From Mariniphaga sp041687215 (GTDB lineage Bacteria; Bacteroidota; Bacteroidia; Bacteroidales; Prolixibacteraceae), in the NCBI RefSeq assembly GCF_041687215.1, contig NZ_JAWLCI010000009.1, positions 36,002 through 100,001 on the forward strand: a DNA stretch of 64,000 nucleotides. The letters are read 5' to 3'. The position numbers and the translations under genes are program-made. Below, in pieces: positions 17,830 to 27,081 of the stretch. The notes under the pieces were generated by a model, which had not been told where the DNA came from, did not search any database, and saw nothing but the letters and a program-made list of their open reading frames with translations. Numbering within the stretch: position 1 is the first letter of the stretch; each line of letters begins with the position of its first letter.

Positions 17830-19167
17830 TTAATAACTTTTATTCAAAACCGCATCCCTAAAATAGTGTGCTAAAATATCCTTATACGAATACCCTTTTT
17901 CGCCCATTACGGCAGCGCCAATCTGGCAAAGTCCCACGCCGTGGCCCCAGCCGGCGCCGGTTAAAACAAATTTTTGCGGAATACCGTTTTTTAACTCCAG
18001 ATGATCAACCACAAAAGCCGAACTGTAAAGGTGTGATTCCGAAATCCACTTGCGGATTTCAAGCTCTTTGCCAACGGATAGCGTTTTTTTTGTGCCATGG
18101 ATTTTCAGTTTAACCAGTCGCGAGGAGTGCCCGCGCTTTACCGGCTCCAGTTTTACTATTTCGCCAAAATTTATTTCCGAACGTTTTTTAATCAGTTCTG
18201 ACAATTCTTTTTGCGAATATTCCACCTTCCAGCGGTAAAAATCGGTGGTTTTCTGGTCAAAATCGGGAAGCACCTGGCTTAGAATTTTCTGGTCGGTGGT
18301 GTTGCAAAACGCGTGAGGTTTGTTGCGAATCCACAATTCAGCTTCGTCTTCCTGCCGGAGATCGACGCAGGTGGTGTCGCCAAGTTCCGAATCAACCACT
18401 TTGGTAAGATAACGATGTCGCAACGGTTCCCACACGTTTTCAAAATTTTCGGAAACGCCGCCGCAACATTTGGAAAACCGGGCATCGCAAATTTTTCCTT
18501 CATACATCAGCACTTCGCCTCGGGTTGCTTCCACCGCCTGCAATGCTTTCTCCGAATGAATTTTTGTGATTCCCTGGTACCGCTGGCAATGGTCATCGGC
18601 ACATACATCAAAAGTAGTGTGGTCTTCGCGGTCGTACCAGCGGATGATTTCATCAGCAGTTTCGTGCGACGTCTGGTAAAGTCCGCCCCCGGCCTTCAGC
18701 GATTTGGTTTTTTCAATTTGCGCCAGCAGCCAACTGCGGGAAATTACTGCATGAGCTTTCAGCAGTTCAGGCGAACTGGTGGCGCTCATTTCCGAAGAAA
18801 TCACACTTTTCAGGTAATCTTCCAGGCCGATCACATTAATGGCGCGCACTTTTCCGTCTTCGGGAATCAGTTTCAACGCTCCCTGAAACCGTTGGTTTTC
18901 TTCCTGTTCCCAGTGAAAATCAACGCCAATGATGACGTTTTTCAATTCAAAATACGAATCTTTATTTTCGGGTGAAAGCTTCAGGAGATTTCCGAAATTT
19001 ATTTCATTGGACCGCGTTCGAATTATAATTTGATTATTTTTTAAAAGCGCTGTGTATTCACCTGCCGGAAATTTTTCCTTTTGTTCTGATAAAAAATCAC
19101 AACCAAGGTTGAATTTAAGATCTTTGCTTGCCAAAATTCCAACAGCAATTTCAGGTTGATTATTCAT
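17830..19167 (-). CDS. SpoIID/LytB-domain protein
   Basis: 445 residues from ATG 19167, which overlaps the folK stop as ATGA; the longer frame to 19203 lies inside folK. The SpoIID domain is visible from LEDYLKSVISSEMSATSSPELLKAHAVISRSW through YQTSHETADEI and ARFSKCCGGVSE to the end VLTGAGWGHGVGLCQIGA and YKDILAHYF. SpoIID is a peptidoglycan lytic transglycosylase in sporulating Firmicutes; Bacteroidota homologues are usually in wall-recycling clusters. I see no clear signal peptide, so location is uncertain. Neighbours GH9/CE4 and ampG support a murein role. Confidence 0.8.
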   Translation of the reverse strand: MNNQPEIAVGILASKDLKFNLGCDFLSEQKEKFPAGEYTALLKNNQIIIRTRSNEINFGNLLKLSPENKDSYFELKNVIIGVDFHWEQEENQRFQGALKLIPEDGKVRAINVIGLEDYLKSVISSEMSATSSPELLKAHAVISRSWLLAQIEKTKSLKAGGGLYQTSHETADEIIRWYDREDHTTFDVCADDHCQRYQGITKIHSEKALQAVEATRGEVLMYEGKICDARFSKCCGGVSENFENVWEPLRHRYLTKVVDSELGDTTCVDLRQEDEAELWIRNKPHAFCNTTDQKILSQVLPDFDQKTTDFYRWKVEYSQKELSELIKKRSEINFGEIVKLEPVKRGHSSRLVKLKIHGTKKTLSVGKELEIRKWISESHLYSSAFVVDHLELKNGIPQKFVLTGAGWGHGVGLCQIGAAVMGEKGYSYKDILAHYFRDAVLNKSY

Positions 19168-19652
19168 AGTTTTATTTTTCTTATTTCCGATTTGTCCAAA
19201 CAATTCTCTAACAATTGACTACTGGTTTTTTGTAACAAAGGGTGTCTTTTTTCAGGGGCAATTTCAGTCAGCGGCACCAGCACAAAAAGCCGTTCCGCAA
19301 TGTGTGGATGAGGAATTATTAGTCGTTCATTTTCCAAAACATGGCTATCGAAATACAAAATGTCGATGTCCATTTCCCGTGAAGAATAATTTTCCGACCT
19401 GCGCTTTCTGCCAAATAACTGTTCAATGGATTTAATTTTTTGCAGAAGTTCTTCAGGATTTAACCCGGTTTCTATTTCCACCACCATGTTCCAGAAATTC
19501 TCTTCGGCCTGAAACCCCCACGGAGGTGTTTCATAAACAGAAGATTTTTTGCGGATTGCACCCAGTTCATTTTCAATAAGAAGAAGAACATTTGTCAAAT
19601 TATTGTGTTTGTTTCCAAGATTTCCGCCAATTCCTAAAAAAACCTGGTGCAT
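19164..19652 (-). CDS. folK: 2-amino-4-hydroxy-6-hydroxymethyldihydropteridine diphosphokinase
   Basis: 162-residue folate-pathway enzyme transferring pyrophosphate from ATP to hydroxymethyl-dihydropterin. Motifs: FLGIGGNLGN at the start, YETPPWGF, and SREMDIDILYF with ENERLIIPHPHIAERLFVL. It is the first gene of the minus-strand operon and its stop overlaps the SpoIID-like start by four bases, so the folate gene is coupled to the wall-recycling genes. Confidence 0.94.
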   Translation of the reverse strand: MHQVFLGIGGNLGNKHNNLTNVLLLIENELGAIRKKSSVYETPPWGFQAEENFWNMVVEIETGLNPEELLQKIKSIEQLFGRKRRSENYSSREMDIDILYFDSHVLENERLIIPHPHIAERLFVLVPLTEIAPEKRHPLLQKTSSQLLENCLDKSEIRKIKL

Positions 19653-19659
19653 TGAATCG

Positions 19660-19667
19660 TATATTTG
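19660..19667 (+). promoter_or_regulatory. Putative -7 box TATATTTG before sppA
   Basis: Matches TAnnTTTG and lies about 70 bases before ATG 19738; no clear TTTG at the expected upstream spacing. Confidence 0.4.
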
Positions 19668-19737
19668 TAATTATTTTGGAGATAAATTTACCCATCATTT
19701 ACCAAATAACGGTAATGAAAACATAAATTCAATAGAT

Positions 19738-21510
19738 ATGAAAGAATTTTTTAAGTATGTTCTGGCGACAGTGGTTGGAGTAATTGCGGTTTCAGTTATC
19801 GGATTTTTCCTGTTTTTTATGGCGATAGGGATATTAATTTCCTCAACAGAAAAACAGGTTTCTGTACAGAATAATTCTATGCTGGTGCTCGATTTGGAGC
19901 GGCAGATTGTTGACCGGGCGCCGAACGATCCTTTCCAGGATTTGGATATCCCGGGATTTCCGCAGTTAAAAACCATTGGCCTCGACGATATCCAAACTTC
20001 GTTGCAAAAAGCTGTACACGACGACCGCATAAAAGGCGTTTACCTGAAACTTTCTATGGTTAACGGAGGAATGGCCTCGGTTGAAGAAATCAGAAATGCA
20101 CTGATTGCTTTTAAAGACAGCAGCGACAAGCCGGTTTATGCCTACGGAGATATGTACGACCAAAAATCGTATTACCTGGCAACTGTGGCCGATGAAATTG
20201 TGGTTCATCCACTGGGATCGGTTGATTTCAGGGGACTAGGTGGCGAAATGATGTTTTTTACCAAAGCGTTGGATAAGTTGGGGATTGAAATGCAAATCGT
20301 AAGGCACGGAAAATTTAAAGCGGCTGTGGAACCTTTTATGCTTGAAAAAATGAGCGAAGAAAATCGGGAACAGCAACTTACTTATATGGGAAGTCTTTGG
20401 AATCACATGTTAAAAGGAATTTCGGAAGCCAGAAACATTTCTGTTGACCAGTTAAATCTCCTGGCCGACGAGGTTCAAACATTCCGGCAGGGCGAAAAAG
20501 CCGTTGAATCGGGCCTTTTGGATGCCGCCAAATACAAAGATGAAGTGCTGGACGATTTGCGGGAAATTACCGGAATTGAAGCAAAAAAAGGCGTTCCGAT
20601 TATCAGTGCAACCAATTATGCGAAAGTTCAGGTTAAAGGCGCTGAAAAACCTTTCAGCCGGAATAAAATTGCCGTGATTTATGCCAGTGGCGATATTGGA
20701 ATGTCTATGGGTGGCGAAGCAATTATTGGAGATGAAATTGGCAGGGAAATCAGAAAAGTGCGCCAGGACAGCTCCTACAGAGCTATTGTATTGCGTGTGA
20801 ATTCGCCCGGCGGAGCTGTTTTTGATTCGGAAGTTATCTGGCGTGAAGTGAAACTGGCTGCCGAAGAAAAAACTATGGTGGTATCGTTTGGTGATGTGGC
20901 AGCTTCGGGAGGTTATTATATTGCCTGCCCGGCCGACCAGATTGTTGCTCACCCGAATACCATTACCGGTTCCATTGGTATTTTCGGAATGATTCCCAAT
21001 ATGGGTGTACTTTTTAATGACAAGCTGGGCATTTCTACCGATGTGGTAAAAACCAATAAAAATTCCGATCTGCTTTCTCTTACACGGCCCATGACCGAAT
21101 ACGAGCGGCAACTTTTGCAACAAAGTATTGAGGAAGGATACGATCTGTTTATTTCGCATGTGGCTGATGGCCGCGGAATGACCAAAGAGCAAGTGGATGA
21201 AATTGGGGAAGGCCGTGTTTGGAGTGGCGAAAATGCCAAAGAAATTGGACTGGTTGACGAGTTTGGCGGATTACAACATGCCATTGAATTGGCAGCCGAA
21301 ATTGAAGGTCTGGGAAACTATCGAACCGTTGCTTTGCCTGCTCAAATGGATCCGTTCCAGCAAATGTTTAAAACCGGCACCGACAACGTCAGGGCCTGGT
21401 TCCTGAAAAATCAACTGGGTGAAAATTACCGGTACTATGAATTCCTGAAAAAATCATCGGAAATGAATGGCATTTATGCCCGAATTCCATATGATATAAA
21501 CATAAATTAG
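19738..21510 (+). CDS. sppA: Signal peptide peptidase SppA, 67K type
   Basis: 590 residues from ATG 19738; the frame runs on upstream through folK but that part is antisense noise. An N-terminal membrane helix (VVGVIAVSVIGFFLFFMAIG) anchors it. Two ClpP-fold repeats follow. The catalytic lysine is expected in RHGKFKAAVEPFM of the first repeat and the nucleophile serine in GDVAASGGYYIACPAD of the second, the usual arrangement of the double-length SppA. It cleaves remnant signal peptides in the membrane. Transcription ends at the hairpin 21554-21587. Confidence 0.94.
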   Translation: MKEFFKYVLATVVGVIAVSVIGFFLFFMAIGILISSTEKQVSVQNNSMLVLDLERQIVDRAPNDPFQDLDIPGFPQLKTIGLDDIQTSLQKAVHDDRIKGVYLKLSMVNGGMASVEEIRNALIAFKDSSDKPVYAYGDMYDQKSYYLATVADEIVVHPLGSVDFRGLGGEMMFFTKALDKLGIEMQIVRHGKFKAAVEPFMLEKMSEENREQQLTYMGSLWNHMLKGISEARNISVDQLNLLADEVQTFRQGEKAVESGLLDAAKYKDEVLDDLREITGIEAKKGVPIISATNYAKVQVKGAEKPFSRNKIAVIYASGDIGMSMGGEAIIGDEIGREIRKVRQDSSYRAIVLRVNSPGGAVFDSEVIWREVKLAAEEKTMVVSFGDVAASGGYYIACPADQIVAHPNTITGSIGIFGMIPNMGVLFNDKLGISTDVVKTNKNSDLLSLTRPMTEYERQLLQQSIEEGYDLFISHVADGRGMTKEQVDEIGEGRVWSGENAKEIGLVDEFGGLQHAIELAAEIEGLGNYRTVALPAQMDPFQQMFKTGTDNVRAWFLKNQLGENYRYYEFLKKSSEMNGIYARIPYDININ

Positions 21511-21553
21511 CAGGCAATCATTTACTTGATGCTAAAATTTTCCCTTTAAAATG

Positions 21554-21587
21554 CAAGAGGCTGTTCAGATATCCGAACAGCCTCTTG
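21554..21587. terminator. Bidirectional hairpin between sppA and fasciclin gene
   Basis: Perfect 13-base stem CAAGAGGCTGTTC / GAACAGCCTCTTG with an 8-base loop in the gap between two convergent genes. No long T-run on either side, but position and strength fit a shared terminator. Confidence 0.75.
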
Positions 21588-21613
21588 TGCTTTGTATGGG
21601 GCAATAAATATTA

Positions 21614-22282
21614 TTATAATCCAAGATCGACTGGTAATATAACTGCATCAATAACGTGTATGATTCCGTTTGAAGCTGAAATGTTAGCATCAATAATATT
21701 GGCTGTGTTTCCAACTGCAGTAATTCCCAAGTCAGTTCCAACGGTGAAAGTGGCACCCAACAGTGTGGTAATGGTGCGTGTTCCGCGTGGAGGAACTACA
21801 CTATTGGCTGCACGACGGCCCTCAACCACGTGATAAAGAAGTACGTTTGAAATAGTACCTTCACCGAGCAGTGCGTCAATGGCTGCGAACGGTCCATCAT
21901 TTGCCAGAATGTCCTGATCAAGTAAACCTGAAACGGCAGTAACTAAATTAACAAAAGCCTCATCGGTCGGAGCGAAAACAGTGTATTGTTCGCCACCGGT
22001 GAAAACTCCGGTCAATCCGGCGTATTCAAGTGCGCCCAAGAGCAGAGTGAACTGAGGTTCTTCCGCTTCGGTAGAAGCAACTACAATTTCTGCAATTGTT
22101 TGGTTTCCGGGTTTTACAGCCTTACCCTTTTTCAATTCTGCATCTTGTGCCGAGAATGCTTCTTCCGGGAAAAATCCGTCATCAGCTTTGTTGCAACTTA
22201 CAGCCACCAGGGCCAAAGAAAAGATTCCTACCATCACCAAACTTCTGAAGTTCAGTTTGTTTTTCAAATTCAGTTTTTTCAT
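21614..22282 (-). CDS. Fasciclin-domain lipoprotein
   Basis: 222 residues. Signal peptide ending in lipobox AVSCN; then one FAS1 domain with the two conserved boxes, QYTVFAPTDEAFVNL (H1) and SNGIIHVIDAVILP (H2), and the YH motif in LLYHVVEGRR. FAS1 proteins mediate adhesion at the cell surface. Stand-alone gene, convergent with sppA and followed by the shared hairpin. Confidence 0.88.
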   Translation of the reverse strand: MKKLNLKNKLNFRSLVMVGIFSLALVAVSCNKADDGFFPEEAFSAQDAELKKGKAVKPGNQTIAEIVVASTEAEEPQFTLLLGALEYAGLTGVFTGGEQYTVFAPTDEAFVNLVTAVSGLLDQDILANDGPFAAIDALLGEGTISNVLLYHVVEGRRAANSVVPPRGTRTITTLLGATFTVGTDLGITAVGNTANIIDANISASNGIIHVIDAVILPVDLGL

Positions 22283-22506
22283 GTTTCTAATTTTAAATGT
22301 TTACAATTACGTTTTAATAATTTTAAATTTTCGTAATCTAAAACTGAAAAAAGAAATTTTTGTTTAAAAATCTTTAATAAAATTACAACAAAATTGCTTT
22401 TTAAACATATCTTTTATATTAAATATCTAATTATCAATTGTTTAAAAAATTGTTAAAATTAGTTAAAATAATAAAGATATCTATTTTATACTCAACAGGA
22501 AATAAA

Positions 22507-22528
22507 AAAACCGGGATTTCCCGGTTTT
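22507..22528 (-). terminator. Rho-independent terminator of clpX
   Basis: Nine-base stem AAAACCGGG / CCCGGTTTT with a 4-base loop, 28 bases after the clpX stop; on the minus strand it is followed by a T-run. Confidence 0.85.
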
Positions 22529-22555
22529 AAAAAAATATGTTGTCAACTTTTCGAA

Positions 22556-23788
22556 TTAACTTGCTTTCAACCTTCTGATGCTCGACCTGTCCATTTTACC
22601 CTGCGCATATTCCTGTGTAATAATCAGGTAATCAGTTTTTTCAGAGGGCATTTCGTACATGGCGTCGTTCATGATGCCTTCGCAAATTGAACGCAGACCG
22701 CGGGCGCCAAGTTTAAACTCAATGGCTTTATCCACAATGTATTGCAGCGCTTCCTCTTCAAATTCCAGTTCAATTTTATCTATTTTGAAAAGCTTTTTGT
22801 ATTGTTTGATTACTGAATTTTTGGGCTCGGTAAGAATCCGGCGCAGGGCAGTTTTGTCCAGCGGATCGAGGTGAACCAGAACCGGTAAACGACCGATAAT
22901 CTCAGGAATCAATCCAAAGGATTTCAAATCCTGTGGCGCAATGTACTGAAGCAGGTTTTCGCGTTCGATGCGATCCACCTCTTTAGCAGCGCTGTACCCA
23001 ATCACCTTTGTATTCAGGCGGTTGGCAATTTTCCGTTCAATGCCGTCGAAAGCACCGCCGCAAATAAACAGGATATTTTTGGTATCCACCGGAATGAGTT
23101 TCTGTTCGGGATGTTTGCGCCCTCCCTGCGGAGGAACATTAACCACGGCGCCTTCCAACAGTTTCAGCAATCCCTGCTGAACACCTTCGCCCGAAACATC
23201 GCGGGTAATGGAAGGATTGTCGCTTTTGCGGGCAATTTTGTCAATTTCGTCGATAAAAACGATGCCGCGCTCGGCAGCTTCGGTGTTGTAGTCGGCAGCC
23301 TGAAGCAGGCGGGTTAAAATACTTTCAATGTCTTCGCCCACATACCCGGCTTCGGTAAGAACCGTGGCATCCACAATGGTAAACGGCACATGCAGCATTT
23401 TTGCAATAGTGCGTGCCAGCAGTGTTTTTCCTGTTCCGGTTTCACCTACCAGAATGATGTTGGATTTTTCGATTTCGGTTTCGTCTTTGTCCAGCGGCTG
23501 AGTGAGACGTTTATAATGATTGTAAACGGCAACCGAAATAATTTTTTTCGCCTCATCCTGACCAATAACATACTGGTCAACAAACTCCTTGATTTGTTTT
23601 GGTTTCAAAAGTTGAATACCTGCCAAATCAAATGAGCTATCCTTTTTTATTTCTTCCTGGATAATGGAGTAAGCCTGTTCTGCACATCGATCGCAGATGT
23701 GACCTTCGATTCCGGCAATTAAGAGGTTTACTTCCTTTTTTTCACGTCCGCAAAAAGAGCATTTATCCATTCTGATTTTATTTGCCAT
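22556..23788 (-). CDS. clpX: ATP-dependent Clp protease ATP-binding subunit ClpX
   Basis: 410-residue AAA+ unfoldase. N-terminal zinc-binding domain with CSFCGREKKEV and CDRCAEQA, Walker A GETGTGKTLLA, Walker B FIDEIDKI, the pore loop and sensor region near RDVSGEGVQQ, and the ClpP-contacting IGF-type loop equivalent. Delivers substrates to ClpP. Last gene of tig-clpP-clpX; it starts 3 bases after the clpP stop. Confidence 0.97.
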   Translation of the reverse strand: MANKIRMDKCSFCGREKKEVNLLIAGIEGHICDRCAEQAYSIIQEEIKKDSSFDLAGIQLLKPKQIKEFVDQYVIGQDEAKKIISVAVYNHYKRLTQPLDKDETEIEKSNIILVGETGTGKTLLARTIAKMLHVPFTIVDATVLTEAGYVGEDIESILTRLLQAADYNTEAAERGIVFIDEIDKIARKSDNPSITRDVSGEGVQQGLLKLLEGAVVNVPPQGGRKHPEQKLIPVDTKNILFICGGAFDGIERKIANRLNTKVIGYSAAKEVDRIERENLLQYIAPQDLKSFGLIPEIIGRLPVLVHLDPLDKTALRRILTEPKNSVIKQYKKLFKIDKIELEFEEEALQYIVDKAIEFKLGARGLRSICEGIMNDAMYEMPSEKTDYLIITQEYAQGKMDRSSIRRLKAS

Positions 23789-23791
23789 TGA

Positions 23792-24475
23792 TTATTTTTT
23801 TGTCGTATCTCTCACTAAAATTTCATCAATCATGCCATACTTCACTGCTTCTTCCGAAGTCATCCAGTAATCACGATCAGCATCTTTTTCTACCTGTTTT
23901 ACCGGTTTTCCGGTGTGATGTGAAATGATGTTGTACAATTCAGCTTTTATTTTGATGATTTCGCGTGCGGTAATTTCAATATCTGAAGCCTGGCCCTGGG
24001 CACCCCCCATGGGTTGGTGAATCATCACCCGCGAGTGTTTCAGTGCCGAACGTTTTCCTTTGGCTCCGGCGGTTAGCAGCACAGCGCCCATCGATGCAGC
24101 CATTCCGGTACAAATGGTAGCTACGTTAGCCGAAATATATTGCATGGTATCGTAAATTCCCAAACCTGCATGCACATGTCCGCCGGGTGAATTCAGGTAA
24201 ATCTGAATGTCTTTCGATGGGTCCGTTGATTCCAGAAACAGCAACTGCGCCTGGATAATGTTGGCAACTGTATCGTCAATCGGAACTCCTAAAAAAATAA
24301 TCCGGTCCATCATCAGACGCGAAAATACGTCCATGGAGGCCACATTTAACTGGCGTTCCTCAATAATGGTGGGCGAAATATAGCTTCCGTAGGCTGAATT
24401 ATAACGCTGTAATGTTAAACTGCTGATACCTTCGTGTTTAACGGCATATTTTCTGAATTCATCGTGCTTATTCAT
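23792..24475 (-). CDS. clpP: ATP-dependent Clp protease proteolytic subunit
   Basis: 227-residue serine protease forming the tetradecameric chamber. Catalytic S128 in TGMAASMGAVLL and H153 in RVMIHQPMGG are in the standard context, and YLNSPGG precedes them. N-terminal propeptide-like extension of roughly 25 residues is usual for the phylum. Between tig and clpX; a hairpin with T-run lies just upstream. Confidence 0.97.
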   Translation of the reverse strand: MNKHDEFRKYAVKHEGISSLTLQRYNSAYGSYISPTIIEERQLNVASMDVFSRLMMDRIIFLGVPIDDTVANIIQAQLLFLESTDPSKDIQIYLNSPGGHVHAGLGIYDTMQYISANVATICTGMAASMGAVLLTAGAKGKRSALKHSRVMIHQPMGGAQGQASDIEITAREIIKIKAELYNIISHHTGKPVKQVEKDADRDYWMTSEEAVKYGMIDEILVRDTTKK

Positions 24476-24497
24476 TGTACTTTCTCCTTATAAAAAA

Positions 24498-24544
24498 ATA
24501 ACTTTGTAATTCTGTTTCAAGTTGAAAACGAACTACAAAGTTAT
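24498..24544 (-). terminator. Hairpin with T-run between tig and clpP (possible attenuator)
   Basis: Perfect 11-base inverted repeat ATAACTTTGTA / TACAAAGTTAT with a 25-base spacer. Read on the minus strand it ends in seven T before the clpP ribosome-binding site (AAGGAG). It may partly terminate tig transcription ahead of clpP. Confidence 0.5.
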
Positions 24545-24576
24545 AAAAAAGTTGTTTGGTTAAACCCCTTCAAAGG

Positions 24577-25929
24577 TTATTTGGCCATTTCCTCAAACTC
24601 CTCGCGGGTTACTTCTTTATTTTCAAGGGTAACTTTTCCTTTTACCACGCCAATTACCTTGTCTTCCAAAATTTTATTGTATAACCGTTCTTTTTCTTCC
24701 GGTTTTTCAAGAATCATTTTGGCAAACGACTCCAACTGGTCTTTCGGTGCATTGTAAATACCGTATTGGCTGTATTGCGCGTGCGCAATTTGTTTGGCTA
24801 ATCCAAATGCTTCCTCTTCTTCAACCTTCAATTCATTTTCCTTTACAATGAAATCTTTAATAAGCTGCCAGCGCAGGTCTTTCATAAACCCATTAAAATC
24901 TTTTTCAATCTGTTCGTCGGTAACATCTTTGTTGGCTTCTTTCAGCCAGCGTTTCAGAAAAGCTTCCGGCAATTCGGGGTTTACTTTTTCAACCAGTGTA
25001 TCGCGGGTATCGTAGGCAAAACGGCGGTCAGACGACTGCAACAAACTATTGGCTATTTCTTCCTTCAGTTTATTTCTTAAATCTTCTTCGGTCTTCACCT
25101 CTGTGTCTTCCCCGTATATTTTTTTGTAAAGTTCTTCGTTCAATTCAGGTTTTTGGTAGTCAAGTATTTCTGAAATGGTAAAGTTGAAACTGCTGTTTAA
25201 ATCGTGTGCCTGTTCGTGGCTGATTTTCAGCAGGTGGCCCACTTCGTGCCTGTCGCCATAAGCAACAACCGGGTCGAAGGTCAGCACTTCACCTTTCTGT
25301 TTTCCAATGAATTGTTTTTTAATACCTTCATCTTTTACCAGGTCAACCGAAAGCAATACACCATCGGCATTAATTCCTTCCTCTTTCTGGTTTCCTTCTT
25401 CATCCAATTCAACAAAATCGCCACGTACCAGGCTCTTTTCTGCTACTTCATCGGCATCGATATTTTCGCCCATTTGCGATTGAATCATCTCCACCTGTTC
25501 GTTCACCATATCGTCGGTTACTTTAATGGTGAAATAATTGAGTTTATCTTCTTCGCTTAACTGAACTTCAACTTTTGGCGCCAATGCCACATCGAATGCA
25601 AATTCAAAATCTTCATCCTTTTCCCAATCAATGGGTTTTTGGTGTTCGGTGCTGGCAAGCGGTTCGCCCAAAATCTGCAGTTTTTCTTCCATCAAATAGC
25701 GGGTGAGGTTTTGCGAAAGCATTTTGTTGATTTCTTCCACCATCACCGATTTTTCGAAACGCCTTTTAATAAGTCCCATGGGCGCTTTACCCGGCCTGAA
25801 CCCGGGAATTGAAGCCTTTTGACGATAGTCTTTTAACGTGTCTTCAACTGTTTTTTCGTAATCTGTTTTTTCAATTAAAACCTTAATTACCGCATTTACA
25901 TTGTCGGTATTTTCTCTGGTAACCTTCAT
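24577..25929 (-). CDS. tig: Trigger factor
   Basis: 450-residue ribosome-bound chaperone. The ribosome-docking loop is seen in IPGFRPGKAPMGLIKRR, close to the family GFRxGKxP signature. A central PPIase-like domain is divergent: the stretch FVELDEEGNQKEEG is poorly matched to FKBP consensus, as usual for Bacteroidota trigger factors. The C-terminal helical arms follow. First gene of the tig-clpP-clpX operon. Confidence 0.93.
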   Translation of the reverse strand: MKVTRENTDNVNAVIKVLIEKTDYEKTVEDTLKDYRQKASIPGFRPGKAPMGLIKRRFEKSVMVEEINKMLSQNLTRYLMEEKLQILGEPLASTEHQKPIDWEKDEDFEFAFDVALAPKVEVQLSEEDKLNYFTIKVTDDMVNEQVEMIQSQMGENIDADEVAEKSLVRGDFVELDEEGNQKEEGINADGVLLSVDLVKDEGIKKQFIGKQKGEVLTFDPVVAYGDRHEVGHLLKISHEQAHDLNSSFNFTISEILDYQKPELNEELYKKIYGEDTEVKTEEDLRNKLKEEIANSLLQSSDRRFAYDTRDTLVEKVNPELPEAFLKRWLKEANKDVTDEQIEKDFNGFMKDLRWQLIKDFIVKENELKVEEEEAFGLAKQIAHAQYSQYGIYNAPKDQLESFAKMILEKPEEKERLYNKILEDKVIGVVKGKVTLENKEVTREEFEEMAK

Positions 25930-26012
25930 ATTGAATCGATAAATTTATTTTCAGAACCTTTTATTAAATCACCGCCGGCAAAATCACTGGTTGGATTAGC
26001 CGGCGGTGTTTG

Positions 26013-26094
26013 TGCGGACGAAGGGACTCGAACCCCCACGCCGTGTGGCACCAGATCCTAAGTCTGGCGCGTCTACCAATTCCGCCACGTCCGC
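26013..26094 (-). tRNA. tRNA-Leu (anticodon UAG)
   Basis: 82-base cloverleaf on the minus strand: acceptor GCGGACG / CGTCCGC, D-arm region GGCGGAATTGGTAGACGC, anticodon stem CCAGA / TCTGG with loop CTTAGGA (anticodon TAG), a long variable arm as for class II tRNAs, and T-arm GGGGGTTCGAGTCCC. The CCA end is not encoded. Confidence 0.96.
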
Positions 26095-26139
26095 AAAAAA
26101 CAGGGCGCAAAGGTAATTATTTTTTTGAATAGCAGAAAA

Positions 26140-27081
26140 TTATTTCCATTCAACAACGGTTCCGCGTTGTTCATTTTGAAGCTCCTGCGGAATGGCGTCT
26201 TTTATTTCGCGCCACAGCAGATTAATCAGTTTGTGTTTGGCAAAATGGCGCGAGTAAACCAGGCTCACTTCGCGCAGCGGTTTCAGGTTGCTGAATGAGC
26301 GCACGTTTTCCTTCCTTTTTTCCGCCATACTGAGGGTAGCCAGCTCAGGAATGAGTGTAATTCCGCCTTCGCGGTCAACAATATTCATGAGCGTTTCCAG
26401 CGAGCCGGCTTCGAAATGGAAGGGCAACTGGCTGTCAACGGTGCCGAGGAATGAGCAAAGATTTACTACCTGATCGCGAAAGCAGTGGCCGTCGCTTAGC
26501 AGCCAGATTTCGGGTATGGCAATGTCTTTTAATGTGATTTCCTTTTTTTTGTGCAGTTTGCTTTCCGGATTCACATAAATCATCATCTCTTCGTAAAATA
26601 CCGGCTTTTCAATAATTTTTTCCTCTTTGAGCGGTGTGACCAGTATTCCCACATCAATCAGATCTTTGTTCAGGAGGCTTACAATTTCATCGGTGGTTTG
26701 CTCCACCACTTTAATGTAAATGTTGGGATATTTCCTTTTATAACGACCAATAAAAACGGGCAACAGGTAAGGCGCCAGCGTTGGAATAATACCGATGCGC
26801 AACATGCCCGAAACCTGGTTTTTGTGGTCTTTTACGATATTGTTCAATTCTTCGGACTGTTTCAGCACAATGCGCGCCTGTTCAACAATTCGCTGCCCAA
26901 CATCAGTGGGAATAAGCGGTTGTTTGCTGCGGTCGAAAATGATGATTTCCAAATCTTCCTCCAGCTTTTTTATTTGCATGGAAAGCGTGGGCTGGGTAAT
27001 AAAACACGACTCGGCGGCTTTGCCAAAATGGCGATAGGTATCCACCGCAACAATATATTCCAATTGGGTCAGCGTAATCAT
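26140..27081 (-). CDS. oxyR: Hydrogen-peroxide-sensing LysR regulator OxyR
   Basis: 313 residues. N-terminal LysR winged helix (TLTQLEYIVAVDTYRHFGKA with ITQPTLSMQIKKLE), then a periplasmic-binding-like regulatory domain. The redox cysteines C200 and C209 are in LLSDGHCFRDQVVNLCS, the same nine-residue spacing as C199/C208 of E. coli OxyR. It should activate catalase/peroxidase-type genes on oxidation; none is adjacent. Confidence 0.92.
   Translation of the reverse strand: MITLTQLEYIVAVDTYRHFGKAAESCFITQPTLSMQIKKLEEDLEIIIFDRSKQPLIPTDVGQRIVEQARIVLKQSEELNNIVKDHKNQVSGMLRIGIIPTLAPYLLPVFIGRYKRKYPNIYIKVVEQTTDEIVSLLNKDLIDVGILVTPLKEEKIIEKPVFYEEMMIYVNPESKLHKKKEITLKDIAIPEIWLLSDGHCFRDQVVNLCSFLGTVDSQLPFHFEAGSLETLMNIVDREGGITLIPELATLSMAEKRKENVRSFSNLKPLREVSLVYSRHFAKHKLINLLWREIKDAIPQELQNEQRGTVVEWK

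Noticed and set aside
19549..19737. Longer N-terminus for sppA
   Set aside because: It runs through folK antisense; the membrane helix and ATG 19738 give a normal SppA start.
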